Assembly: GCA_016201275.1 (NCBI GenBank)
Contig: JACQDB010000036.1
Coordinates: 85,751 to 149,750, forward strand
Direction: 5' to 3'
From: Acidobacteriota bacterium
Lineage (GTDB): Bacteria; Acidobacteriota; Blastocatellia; UBA7656
DNA: 64,000 bases
The notes beneath the pieces were generated by a model. The model was given only the letters and a program-made list of their open reading frames with translations, was not told where the DNA came from and made no database searches. Shown piece after piece: positions 35,280 to 44,337 of the stretch; position 1 is the first letter of the stretch, and every line of letters begins with the position of its first letter. Both the position numbers and the translations under genes were made by a program.

Positions 35280-37226
35280 ATGAAGCCCCATACCTTTCGA
35301 CTGTTCATCGCCTGCTCCTTGATGGCCTTGTTAGTGGTGGCGACGCTGCCCGCGAGCTTTGCCCTTACGGGCAACAGTCTGCGCTCAAAGGCGCAGTCCT
35401 CGTCGCAGCGTCGCGGTAAGAACGGCAATTCTGCGACAACCGCTCCTGCGAAAAAAATAGATTCGCCAAGCACCGCCAAGCCAGCTACGGATCAAGCCGA
35501 CAGCAAAGTTGATGAACCACAAAATAATTCATCCGATAGCAAAAGCGTAGAAGATAATAAAGTGCCGACGACCTTCGAGGAGGCGCAGCCGAAATCGCCG
35601 AGCAAACGCGAGCCTTTGCCTTTCGACCGTCCGCCCACAGGGGCGCAATCTTCCGATAATGCGGCGCAGCACAGCACGCCGGATTTTGATCGTCCGGCTA
35701 CGCCAACCTCTACGCCAAACGCGAACGCGGAGCGGTCAACGCCAACAACGCATCCGCCAGCGCCAAGACCAGGCGTCAGTGTTCAACCGCCGCCAGCGCC
35801 GCCTGTCAATACTGCGCCACGTTCAACGACACCGACTTCGCCACCTCAGCGTTACCCGTCGAGCGGCAATGATTCGCAACGCTATCCGTCGAGCGGCAAT
35901 GATTCGCAACGCTATCCGTCAACCGCTTCGGGGTCGTCGCGTTATCCGTCGAGTCATCCGCAAGCGTCATCAAGCGACAATGACCCGTATTCAACTACGC
36001 GCAACGCGCCGCCGGTTTTGCGCCGCGAAAAAGATTCCAGCAACGACAGCACGAATGCTGGCGATTCAAGAAGTGCGCCGCCCGTTCTTCGGCGTCCGGG
36101 CGATAGCAGCGAAACCGCTTCCGGCAATGAGCGCAATAGCGGCAATCAACAACCTGCGCCGTCGTCGCGCCGTAATCCGCAAAACGGCTCAACGACTACG
36201 CCGCCGGACGATTCGCCGGATGAGACCATTCGTTTGGGCGCGACGCTGGTGAATATTCCGATTCTGGTCAGCGACCGCTCGAATCGCTTTGTGCCGCGTT
36301 TGAGTGCCAAAGATTTCTTGCTTTACGAAGACGGCGTGCAACAAGAGGTGGCTTTCTTTGGCAATGAAGAAGTGCCATTCAGCGTCGCCCTGTTGCTGGA
36401 TATGAGTCCGAGTGTGCAGGGCAATACGCAGGCGATACAGGATGCGGCAATTGATTTCGTGCGGCAATTGCGCCCCGATGATCGCGTGATGGTGATTTCG
36501 TTCGACCGCCACGTTGACTATCTGACCGATTTCACCAGTGACCGGCGAATTTTGGAGCGCGCTATTCTCAGCACTTCGACGGGCAGCGGCACCAGCGTTT
36601 ATGACGCGGTGTATGAAACCGTCTCTCGCAAATTGCGATATGTGGACGGACGCAAAGCGTTGATCCTGTTTTCCGATGGCGAAGACACCACCAGCAAGAG
36701 AGCCAGTTATGACGACGCCGTAAACATCGTCACCGAATCCGATGTGCTGGTTTACGGGTTGCGTTATCCATCTGATGGCGGCAGCAATGTGCGCGTCAAT
36801 CCGTGGCCGCGCAGCCCTATTCCTAACATTGGCATCCCGCTGCCTTTCCCTTGGCCTTTTCCGAGAAAACGAGGCGGCCATTTTTCCGGCAATTTCAGCG
36901 CCCCACCAGAGGTCGCAAACTCCGCCATGCCGAATTCGCAATGGCCGCGCAGAGGCAGCAAAGGCGGCGACTTTATGGCGGATATAACGGAGGCCGGCGG
37001 GGGGCCGGTCTTTGATGCTGACGCCGTAGGCGATATGCGCGGTCTGGCAAATAAGATTGCCGAAGAATTGCGCCACGTTTATCAAATCAGTTATTACCCG
37101 ACCAATTCGTTAATGAATGGCGGCTATCGTGCCATTCGCATACGGGTGAAGAATCGTGACGATATCGCGGTACGCCATCGCAAAGGCTACAATGCGCGTG
37201 AGGTTGCCAAAGGCAGCAAGATATAA
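35280..37226 (+). CDS. Secreted VWA-domain protein, acidobacterial type
   Basis: 648 residues from the ATG at 35280. A signal peptide (about 1-28, ending near SFALTG) is followed by about 280 residues rich in Ser, Pro, Thr and Asn, including three copies of RYPSSGNDSQ or a variant. Then comes a short domain with TLVNIPILVSDRSNRFVPRL and a von Willebrand A domain with the MIDAS site LLDMSPSV and the late FSDGEDTTS. This arrangement is the 'VWFA-related Acidobacterial domain' architecture. It is likely a cell-surface adhesive or binding protein. The low-complexity linker is prone to length variation. Confidence 0.88.
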   Translation: MKPHTFRLFIACSLMALLVVATLPASFALTGNSLRSKAQSSSQRRGKNGNSATTAPAKKIDSPSTAKPATDQADSKVDEPQNNSSDSKSVEDNKVPTTFEEAQPKSPSKREPLPFDRPPTGAQSSDNAAQHSTPDFDRPATPTSTPNANAERSTPTTHPPAPRPGVSVQPPPAPPVNTAPRSTTPTSPPQRYPSSGNDSQRYPSSGNDSQRYPSTASGSSRYPSSHPQASSSDNDPYSTTRNAPPVLRREKDSSNDSTNAGDSRSAPPVLRRPGDSSETASGNERNSGNQQPAPSSRRNPQNGSTTTPPDDSPDETIRLGATLVNIPILVSDRSNRFVPRLSAKDFLLYEDGVQQEVAFFGNEEVPFSVALLLDMSPSVQGNTQAIQDAAIDFVRQLRPDDRVMVISFDRHVDYLTDFTSDRRILERAILSTSTGSGTSVYDAVYETVSRKLRYVDGRKALILFSDGEDTTSKRASYDDAVNIVTESDVLVYGLRYPSDGGSNVRVNPWPRSPIPNIGIPLPFPWPFPRKRGGHFSGNFSAPPEVANSAMPNSQWPRRGSKGGDFMADITEAGGGPVFDADAVGDMRGLANKIAEELRHVYQISYYPTNSLMNGGYRAIRIRVKNRDDIAVRHRKGYNAREVAKGSKI

Positions 37227-37278
37227 AGCTATAGTCAGCCTTGGCGATTGATTCCCTACAGATTAGCTTTCGGTTGTT

Positions 37279-37363
37279 TGTACGGGCGACCCTGTGGTGG
37301 TCGCCCTTTCTACAAATCCCAAAAGTTCTAAAGAGAGGCGACTACCACAGGGTCGCCCGTACA
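37279..37363. terminator. Long inverted repeat between convergent genes
   Basis: Arms of about 27 bp (37279-37305 and 37337-37363) beginning TGTACGGGCGACCCTGTGG on each strand, with one mismatch and a 31-nt loop. It lies between the rightward VWA gene and the leftward peptidase gene and could terminate both. The high-GC arms without T-runs also suit a mobile palindrome. Confidence 0.55.
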
Positions 37364-37396
37364 TAACAAATGCGAGGCAGACTTCTAATCAAACTC

Positions 37397-38926
37397 TCAC
37401 CAGCGCATAGCCATGACTTCGGCAAAGATTTCTATGCCGTCCCAGAAATTTTGTAGGCGTAAATTTTCATTCGCGCTGTGTTGATTGTTGTCGTGGTTGA
37501 CGGTTGGCAAGCCGATCTGCGGCGCGTTGGTGGCGCGCTCTATGATGTATAGCGGCACGCTGCCGCCCAGCGTCGGTGCCAGCACAGGCTTGTAACCCAT
37601 AGCCTTTTCAACGGCAGCGATGAGCTTTTGCGCGATGGGCAGATTCATAGGCGTGCGAACCGCCGGATAACCGTCGCCGCTGTTGAGGCGAGCGATTAAA
37701 GGATACTTCAAGCGCGTCGCTTGATCGGGTTCGGAGGTCGTAACAAAGTAGCCTTGTTTTTTGATATGGGCGATGACGCGCTCGACCTGTTTACGCGGGT
37801 CTATGCCTTTGACCAAACGCAAATCGAGGGTCGCAGTCGCTTCCGCAGGGATGATGGTGCGCGATTCGCTCCCTACATATTCGCTGCGTATGCCATCAAG
37901 GTTCAACGATGGCTCGTTGATTAATTCGGCCAGCGTTCGCCCTGCGCCATCAACTGCCGCCAATCCATATTCGCGCATCAATTCGGCATCGGTGTGCGGC
38001 ATCGCTTGCAGAGCTTTTTTCTCTTCCACGCCAAGCGGCACCACATCATCATAAAAGCCTGCGACCAAAACTCGCCCGTTGTCATCTTTCATACTGGCTA
38101 ACAATTTCGCCAGCCGCATAGCCGGATTGGGCGACCAGTTGCCATAATGGCCGCTGTGCAAACCGCGATTCGCGCCGTAAACCGTCATCGTCATAGTCAC
38201 CACACCGCGCACGCCGAAATAGAGCAACTGCTTGCGGGTTTGATGTACGGGGCCATCGGCGCACAACCATACGTCGGCTTTCAATAATTCTTTATGGCGA
38301 GTGACGAGTTCTTCAAGATGCGTAGAGCCAGCTTCTTCTTCGCCTTCAAATAAAAACTTGAGGTTGCAACTCAAAGAAATATTCGCAGCCTTCAAGGCAT
38401 CAAGCGCAATCATCATGGCAACGATAGGCGATTTATCATCGGACGCCGAGCGCGCATAGATGCGCCATTCGGGGTTAAATTTTTCGCCTGCTTTCGGAAA
38501 AGGAATGGCTTTGCCGCCAGCGTCTAGGGGTTGATCGCGCAGCGTTGGCGTGAACGGCGCGTCCGCCCATTTCGATGGATCAACCGCTTGGCCGTCATAA
38601 TGGGCATAGAGCGCAATGGTTCGCGTCGCGCCGGGAGTCTTTACTTCCCCGAAGACCACGGGCGGGCCGTTGCCTTCAAGGAGTTTCGTGGTGATGCCGC
38701 GCTGCTGCATCATTGCCATAATTTTTGCGGCGTTCTTGCGTATATTCACTTTGTCGGAAGCGACATTCGGGATCGCCAACAGGGCAACCAGTTCGTTGAT
38801 GATTGGCGCTTCGTGGGCTTCTCGATAAGCACGAATCGGGTTGAGGTTTTGTTGAGCTTGAACAGTTGGCACCACGGCTGGCAATAAGAGCGTGAACCCA
38901 GCGAACGCCAGAACAAACGATTTCAT
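37397..38926 (-). CDS. Exported M20-family peptidase
   Basis: 509 residues from the ATG at 38926, with GGAG 6 nt upstream. A signal peptide covers about 1-24 (PTVQAQQ end). Metal site segments include ALYAHYDGQAVD (His, Asp), FLFEGEEEAGS (catalytic Glu pair) and LGGSVPLYI with the late His in NHDNNQHSANE. The dimerisation domain is present. It most resembles M20 dipeptidases/carboxypeptidases and is probably periplasmic. Confidence 0.9.
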   Translation of the reverse strand: MKSFVLAFAGFTLLLPAVVPTVQAQQNLNPIRAYREAHEAPIINELVALLAIPNVASDKVNIRKNAAKIMAMMQQRGITTKLLEGNGPPVVFGEVKTPGATRTIALYAHYDGQAVDPSKWADAPFTPTLRDQPLDAGGKAIPFPKAGEKFNPEWRIYARSASDDKSPIVAMMIALDALKAANISLSCNLKFLFEGEEEAGSTHLEELVTRHKELLKADVWLCADGPVHQTRKQLLYFGVRGVVTMTMTVYGANRGLHSGHYGNWSPNPAMRLAKLLASMKDDNGRVLVAGFYDDVVPLGVEEKKALQAMPHTDAELMREYGLAAVDGAGRTLAELINEPSLNLDGIRSEYVGSESRTIIPAEATATLDLRLVKGIDPRKQVERVIAHIKKQGYFVTTSEPDQATRLKYPLIARLNSGDGYPAVRTPMNLPIAQKLIAAVEKAMGYKPVLAPTLGGSVPLYIIERATNAPQIGLPTVNHDNNQHSANENLRLQNFWDGIEIFAEVMAMRW

Positions 38927-39094
38927 AAGCATCTCCAAATTTGAAATGATGAAGCATGATGGTTGTGACAACCAAGCATAACAGCAGGAAACCAGGCTTG
39001 CGAAGGGCGGGAAAAAATCTCTGCACCTTGACCTTGAGGGCGTGGTGCGTATAATCAAAAGTTAAATTCTGCCTATCTTTGCGAACCTTCTGCA

Positions 39095-40993
39095 ATGAAA
39101 GATTTCCGCATCCTTCTAAAAAATGTCCGGCCTTATGCAGGGCTATTTGCTATCGCCTTTCTGCTGATGACGTTGGTCGGCGTCTTTGACGCGGGGCGCA
39201 CGGCGTTGCTGAAATCCATCATTGATTCGCTCGATGCAAAATCGAATCAGGCGAAAATTACATCGGCAAACCCGGCGGCCAACCCTTCTACGCTAGACCA
39301 GACGGTTGACGCCATCGCGCCGAATCTCTTAAAAGAAAAAACGAATCTGGCCGATTACCTGGATGCGCGGCGGTACTTTCCGCCGCACTCCAATCCGCTG
39401 CCCTTCATCGCCGGGTTACTGATTGTGTTCACCCTCATTCGCGGCTCATCGGAATATCTCTCCAATGTGTTGATGTGGTGCATAGGCGTCAATGTCGTAG
39501 TAGATTTGCGGCAGCGTTTGTATGAACACATACTGAAACAATCGTCGGAATTTTTCACCGAACACCCGACCAACACTTTGACTACGCACATCATCAGCGA
39601 CGCCGAAAAAGTACAGACTTCGGTTTCGACGCTGTTGGCGGAGTTGATTCGTGAAGGTTTGACGCTGCTGTTTTATCTGCTGCTGGTCTTTGTCCTGAAC
39701 TGGCGCTTGACGCTGGTGGTCTTCATCGTTGCGCCGTTCATCGCTTTGCTGTCGAACCAGTTTGGCAGACGCCTGCGCCGCATCGCCCACACCACGCAGG
39801 AGACCACCGAAGAGATTATGGACATCTCGCAGGAGAGCATCTCCGGCTATCGCATCGTCAATGCCTTTGGCATGGAGAAATTTGAAAAGCGCCGCTTTCA
39901 TCAAGCCCTGCTGCGTTATGCGCGCACCCAGTTTCGCGCCGCCCGCGTGGTCTTTCTCTCGTCGCCGATACTTGAACTGCTTGGCGTTTTAATCGCCGCC
40001 GCTTTTTTGATTTACGCGCAGCAATTGATGGCCACAGGGTTGATGACCATAGGCACTTTTGCCGCTTACATCGTCGCCATGATGCAGATGTATGACCCGC
40101 TTCGTAAACTCTCGCGCATACAAAATTATTTTCAACAATCGTTCGCCGCTTTCACACGCATATACACTTTGCTAGACACGCACACGGAAAAACGCGATCA
40201 GGAAAATGCCGTGGAGTTGCGCGCTTTTCACGACGCCATCGAATTTTGCGAGGTCAGTTTTCAGTATCAGGATTCGGCCTTGCCGGTGTTGAAGGACATC
40301 AATCTGGAAGTCAAACGCGGCCAGGTCGTAGCGCTGGTTGGATTGTCGGGCGCGGGAAAATCTACGCTGACCAATTTACTGATGCGGTTTTTTGATCCGA
40401 CCGCTGGCGCGATTCACCTTGATGGCGTGAATATCTGCGCCGCCAAACTCGACAGCCTGCGAAGTCAATTGGCGCTGGTGACCCAGGAAGTGATTTTGTT
40501 CAACGATTCGATCCTCAACAACATCGCTTACGGTCGCCCCGATTTTGAACGAGCGAAAATCGAAGACGCGGCACGCGCCGCTTACGCCCACGATTTCATA
40601 CTCGAACGCGGCGGTTACGATACCCTCATAGGCGAACGCGGCGTCAAACTTTCGGGCGGCGAACGCCAACGTCTGGCGATTGCGCGAGCCATTTTGAAAG
40701 ACGCGCCGATCTTGATTCTTGACGAAGCAACTTCGGCATTGGATATGCAATCAGAGCGCCTGGTGCAACGCGCTTTAACCAATTTGATGCGGGGGCGCAC
40801 GACCATAGTAATTGCCCACAGATTGACGACCATTCATCGCGCCGACAAAATCGTGGTGTTGGAACGTGGGCGCATACTCGAAGTCGGCACTCATGCGGAA
40901 TTGATGGCGGCGGGCGGCACGTACCGCGACCTCTATCAATTGCAGTTTTCCGACGAGCTATTGGAAAACGAAGAAGTATTGACAGAACCATAA
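39095..40993 (+). CDS. ABC exporter (MsbA-like), fused permease and ATPase
   Basis: 632 residues. About six membrane helices (1-340) precede an ATPase domain with Walker A GLSGAGKSTL, signature LSGGERQRLAIARA, and Walker B ILILDEATSALD. A 40-residue insertion in the first periplasmic region (around 50-85) is longer than usual. The family exports lipids or peptides; lipid A flipping is possible but not shown. It is 25 nt upstream of yicC. Confidence 0.88.
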   Translation: MKDFRILLKNVRPYAGLFAIAFLLMTLVGVFDAGRTALLKSIIDSLDAKSNQAKITSANPAANPSTLDQTVDAIAPNLLKEKTNLADYLDARRYFPPHSNPLPFIAGLLIVFTLIRGSSEYLSNVLMWCIGVNVVVDLRQRLYEHILKQSSEFFTEHPTNTLTTHIISDAEKVQTSVSTLLAELIREGLTLLFYLLLVFVLNWRLTLVVFIVAPFIALLSNQFGRRLRRIAHTTQETTEEIMDISQESISGYRIVNAFGMEKFEKRRFHQALLRYARTQFRAARVVFLSSPILELLGVLIAAAFLIYAQQLMATGLMTIGTFAAYIVAMMQMYDPLRKLSRIQNYFQQSFAAFTRIYTLLDTHTEKRDQENAVELRAFHDAIEFCEVSFQYQDSALPVLKDINLEVKRGQVVALVGLSGAGKSTLTNLLMRFFDPTAGAIHLDGVNICAAKLDSLRSQLALVTQEVILFNDSILNNIAYGRPDFERAKIEDAARAAYAHDFILERGGYDTLIGERGVKLSGGERQRLAIARAILKDAPILILDEATSALDMQSERLVQRALTNLMRGRTTIVIAHRLTTIHRADKIVVLERGRILEVGTHAELMAAGGTYRDLYQLQFSDELLENEEVLTEP

Positions 40994-41018
40994 ACCGACA
41001 GAATGATGAAGAAAAATT

Positions 41019-41894
41019 ATGATTAAAAGCATGACAGGATTTGGGCAGGGCAGCGCTGCCGGTGAAAACTTTAAGGTGCGAGTTGATTTGCGAACCGTCA
41101 ACAACCGCTTTCTTGATATACACACGCGCTTGCCGCAGGAAGTTTCGAGTCTGGAAATGAATTTGAAAAAACAGATTCAAGCGAAACTCAGTCGCGGTCG
41201 CGTCGAGATGACCATCGCCATAGAGCAAACCCGACAAGCGACTTTTGAAATCAATCGTCCGCTGGTCTCCGGTTATCTGGCGGCGCTATCGCAGGCGAAA
41301 ACCGAATTTGGTTTGGAAGGCGATGTGACTATCGAGTTGATTGCCAAGTTGCCAGGCGCGTTGCAGGTGTCACAGAACACCTCAAACCTCGACGATGCCT
41401 TTGTCGCCGGAGTGGCGGAGGCCTTGGGGCAGGCGCTCGATTCGTTGACCGCTATGCGTATGGTAGAAGGCGAAGAACTGGCGCGTGAATTGAACACCCG
41501 CCTCGATAAGATCGAAAGCCAATTGCCTATCATCGAAGAAGAAGCGAAGTTGTTACCGGCGATGTACCGCGAGCGTTTGATGAAGCGCTTGCAGGATATT
41601 TTGAAGGTTCCGCAAATTGACGAAACACGAGTGGCGCAAGAGGTGGTGACGCTGGCCGACCGCAGCGACATCAGCGAAGAGATCGCCCGTCTCAAAAGCC
41701 ATGTTTTGCAAATGCGCGACACCTTGAACGCTGAAGAAGAAGTCGGCAAGCGCCTCGATTTTCTCTTGCAGGAGATGAACCGCGAAGCCAACACCATTCT
41801 TTCCAAGTCGAATGATCTGGCGATCAGCGACGCGGCAATCGTCATCAAAACCGAAGTCGAAAAACTTCGAGAACAAGCACAAAATGTGGAATAG
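41019..41894 (+). CDS. yicC: YicC-family endoribonuclease
   Basis: 291 residues with N-terminal IKSMTGFGQGSA, the hallmark of YicC, and C-terminal DUF1732 ending in REANTILSKSNDLAISDAAI. E. coli YicC is a small-RNA-targeting endoribonuclease. It precedes gmk, as in many bacteria, but here a 117-bp repeat lies between them. Confidence 0.95.
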   Translation: MIKSMTGFGQGSAAGENFKVRVDLRTVNNRFLDIHTRLPQEVSSLEMNLKKQIQAKLSRGRVEMTIAIEQTRQATFEINRPLVSGYLAALSQAKTEFGLEGDVTIELIAKLPGALQVSQNTSNLDDAFVAGVAEALGQALDSLTAMRMVEGEELARELNTRLDKIESQLPIIEEEAKLLPAMYRERLMKRLQDILKVPQIDETRVAQEVVTLADRSDISEEIARLKSHVLQMRDTLNAEEEVGKRLDFLLQEMNREANTILSKSNDLAISDAAIVIKTEVEKLREQAQNVE

Positions 41895-42016
41895 TCATTA
41901 GTCATTAGTCATTAGTCCTCAGGCCTTAGTTTTTTCTATCGGACGTCGTCGCCTTCATCGCAACGCATAGCAACTAATGACTAATGACTAATGACTGATG
42001 ACTGATGACTAATGAC
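41891..42016. repeat. Heptamer repeats (TAGTCAT / ATGACTA) in opposite orientations
   Basis: Four TAGTCAT-type units begin at the yicC stop codon; after about 50 bp of unrelated sequence, seven ATGACTA/ATGACTG units run to 42016. The two arrays are inverted relative to each other and could form a hairpin. The gmk start codon is the last ATG in the second array. Confidence 0.8.
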
Positions 42017-42626
42017 TAAAGGGAATTTGATCATTGTTTCCGCGCCATCGGGAGCGGGGAAATCATCGTTGGTGCATCATGCTCTGAACCGTGTCGCGGG
42101 AGTGTGTTACTCTGTTTCTTACACCACTCGTCCGGGCAGAGGGGCGGAGGTAAACGGAGTGGATTACCATTTCGTCAGCAACGTCGAGTTTTTGCGGATG
42201 CGAGATAGCGGGGAGTTTCTGGAGTATGCCGAAGTGCACGGATTTTTTTACGGCACGCACCGAGCCGCTACCGAGAAGTTGATTAATGAAGGCGTTGACG
42301 TATTGCTGGATATAGACGTACAAGGGGCTGCCCAAATCAAAAAACAGATGCCCGAAGCGGTGACGGTGTTTATCCTGCCGCCTTCGCGTGACATCCTCGA
42401 AGCGCGTTTGCGAGCGCGGCAATTAAATTCCGAAGCGGAAGTGGCGCGGCGGCTCTATAATGCAACTCAGGAGGTGCGGCGTTGCCATGAATTTCAATAC
42501 GTTATCGTCAATGATGAATTGGCCAGGGCCTGCGCCGCTTTGGAAGCGATTATCTTGGCTGAACGATACTCACAAAATCGTCAAAGCGTGGTCGCGGAAA
42601 ATATTATTTCTACGTTTGGAGGTTAA
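42012..42626 (+). CDS. gmk: Guanylate kinase
   Basis: Phosphorylates GMP to GDP. 204 residues. The P-loop is VSAPSGAGKSSL, SYTTRPGRGAEVNGVDYHFV is the GMP-binding segment, and DIDVQGAAQIKKQMP is conserved. Its ATG (42012) lies inside the ATGACTA repeat, with no purine-rich ribosome-binding site upstream, yet the protein start MTKGNLIIVSAPSG is what the family requires. It is 7 nt upstream of rpoZ. Confidence 0.96.
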   Translation: MTKGNLIIVSAPSGAGKSSLVHHALNRVAGVCYSVSYTTRPGRGAEVNGVDYHFVSNVEFLRMRDSGEFLEYAEVHGFFYGTHRAATEKLINEGVDVLLDIDVQGAAQIKKQMPEAVTVFILPPSRDILEARLRARQLNSEAEVARRLYNATQEVRRCHEFQYVIVNDELARACAALEAIILAERYSQNRQSVVAENIISTFGG

Positions 42627-42633
42627 GAAACTG

Positions 42634-42840
42634 ATGGCAGAAGAAAATTGGACTAGCGAAGTGGACAGCAAATATCGTCTGGTATTATTGGCGGCAAGAC
42701 GCAGCAAGCAACTGCAAAAAGGCGCGCATCCTCGAGTGCGTTCCAACGCCAAAAAATTCACCCGCATTGCGTTGGAAGAAGCGCAACAGGGCGAGTTGCA
42801 CTATATGCCGCTGGCGAAAGAACTGGAAGTTGCCGAATAG
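42634..42840 (+). CDS. rpoZ: RNA polymerase omega subunit
   Basis: 68 residues. SKYRLVLLAARRSKQLQKGA and the ARRSKQL motif match omega, which helps assemble RNA polymerase and, in many bacteria, forms part of a ppGpp site. The position directly after gmk (7 nt) is the classical gmk-rpoZ-coaBC order. The start ATG follows GGAGG at 42619-42623. Confidence 0.93.
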   Translation: MAEENWTSEVDSKYRLVLLAARRSKQLQKGAHPRVRSNAKKFTRIALEEAQQGELHYMPLAKELEVAE

Positions 42841-42940
42841 CCGAGCGGCAAGCCGAGCCAACTGTTTGCCTGGCGGCATAGCGGCGTTATAGTTGAAGTG
42901 AAAATCTGTACGGGTTTTCACTTCAGGTAAGGGGCAAGCT

Positions 42941-44305
42941 ATGAAAGTCGCACTCGGAGTCACAGGCGGAATCAGCGCCTACAAAGCCGTAGAGGTGATG
43001 CGCGGACTACAGAAACGCGGCGTCGCGGTTCAGGTGTTGATGACCCAAAACGCTACGCGCATGATTGCGCCGCTGACCTTTCAGGCAATCTCCGGCCTGC
43101 CGGTCATCACCGATATGTGGGCACCGACTGATGACTCGGAAATCAAACACATACAGATCGCTCAAGGGGTTGATTTATTAATCGTCGCACCGGCAACCGC
43201 CAACATCCTGGCGAAGTTCGCCAACGGTCTGGCCGACGATTTTTTATCCACCGTGTACATCTCTGCGACCGCGCCGGTGTTGGTCGCTCCGGCGATGAAC
43301 GTGGAGATGTGGGCGCATCCGGCGACGCAGGAAAACGTCCGCCGTTTGCGTCACCGAGGCGTGCATTTCGTTGACCCGGAAGCGGGCTTTCTCGCCTGTA
43401 AATCGGTGGGCGCGGGACGCCTTGCCGAACCCGAAACTATCGTCAATCGCGCCTGGGAAATTTTGCAGTCTGGCGTCTCAAGTCCGCTGTCTGGTGTCGC
43501 GGATTCGGGAACGAAGCCGCTTCTTGATGGCGACTCGTCAATAAGGATTGGATTTTTAAAATCAAATCCTGGCCGGAAAGCTGATGACGTTGCCGCACCG
43601 ACGCCGGACGCCGGACCACAGACTACAAACGCGGGAAGGCCGAAGGATTTATCGGGTGAAACGATTTTGATTACTGCCGGGCCGACTTATGAAGCGCTTG
43701 ATCCGGTGCGCGGTATCACCAATCGTTCATCCGGCAAAATGGGATATGCGTTGGCGGCAGCGGCATTGGCACGCGGGGCTGAGGTGGTCTTGATTAGTGG
43801 CCCGGTCGCGCTCACCGCACCGGCTGGCGCAAAGTTGTTGGCGGTAAAATCGGCGGCTCAGATGTACGACGCCGTGATGGAAAATCTAGCCGCTTCGAGC
43901 ATAGTGATTATGGCGGCGGCGGTTGCCGATTACAGGCCGGTTCACATCGCCGACCAGAAGATTAAAAAGCGCAATGGCAATCTGGTGATGGAACTGGAAC
44001 GCACCACTGACATACTCGCTGCCGTAGGCAAGGTGAAAGAGCATCGCCTGTTGATAGGCTTTGCCGCAGAGACTCAGGAAGTCGAAGCCAACGCCGAAAA
44101 AAAACTGACAGAAAAAAATGCCGATATGATGGTTGCCAATGATGTATCGGCGGCGGATGCCGGGTTTGATGTCGAAACCAATCGCGTGTCCTTGATTGCA
44201 CGGGTGTGGAGAAAAGACATTCCTTTGCTCACTAAACGAGAAGTCGCCGAGCAGATTTTCGATGCCGCGCTGGAACTCAAAAGCCAGGTGTTAGCGCCGG
44301 TGTAA
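42941..44305 (+). CDS. coaBC: Bifunctional phosphopantothenoylcysteine decarboxylase/synthase
   Basis: Two coenzyme A steps in one 454-residue protein. The CoaC part (1-175) has GVTGGISAYKAVE, LVAPAMNVEMW and ACKSVGAGRLAEP with the catalytic cysteine. The CoaB part (from about 238) begins ETILITAGPTYEALDPVRGI and has ITNRSSGKMG. Between them lies an unusually long, Gly/Pro/Thr-rich linker (about 43468-43650) that is absent from compact relatives. Confidence 0.95.
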   Translation: MKVALGVTGGISAYKAVEVMRGLQKRGVAVQVLMTQNATRMIAPLTFQAISGLPVITDMWAPTDDSEIKHIQIAQGVDLLIVAPATANILAKFANGLADDFLSTVYISATAPVLVAPAMNVEMWAHPATQENVRRLRHRGVHFVDPEAGFLACKSVGAGRLAEPETIVNRAWEILQSGVSSPLSGVADSGTKPLLDGDSSIRIGFLKSNPGRKADDVAAPTPDAGPQTTNAGRPKDLSGETILITAGPTYEALDPVRGITNRSSGKMGYALAAAALARGAEVVLISGPVALTAPAGAKLLAVKSAAQMYDAVMENLAASSIVIMAAAVADYRPVHIADQKIKKRNGNLVMELERTTDILAAVGKVKEHRLLIGFAAETQEVEANAEKKLTEKNADMMVANDVSAADAGFDVETNRVSLIARVWRKDIPLLTKREVAEQIFDAALELKSQVLAPV

Positions 44306-44337
44306 AATGCCCTCGTAGTTGTTTGCCGTAACCTGTA

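Noticed and set aside
36189..37085. 298-residue minus-strand open frame opposite the VWA gene
   Set aside because: The + strand encodes a clear signal peptide, linker and VWA domain; the antisense frame is a shadow of its codon bias.
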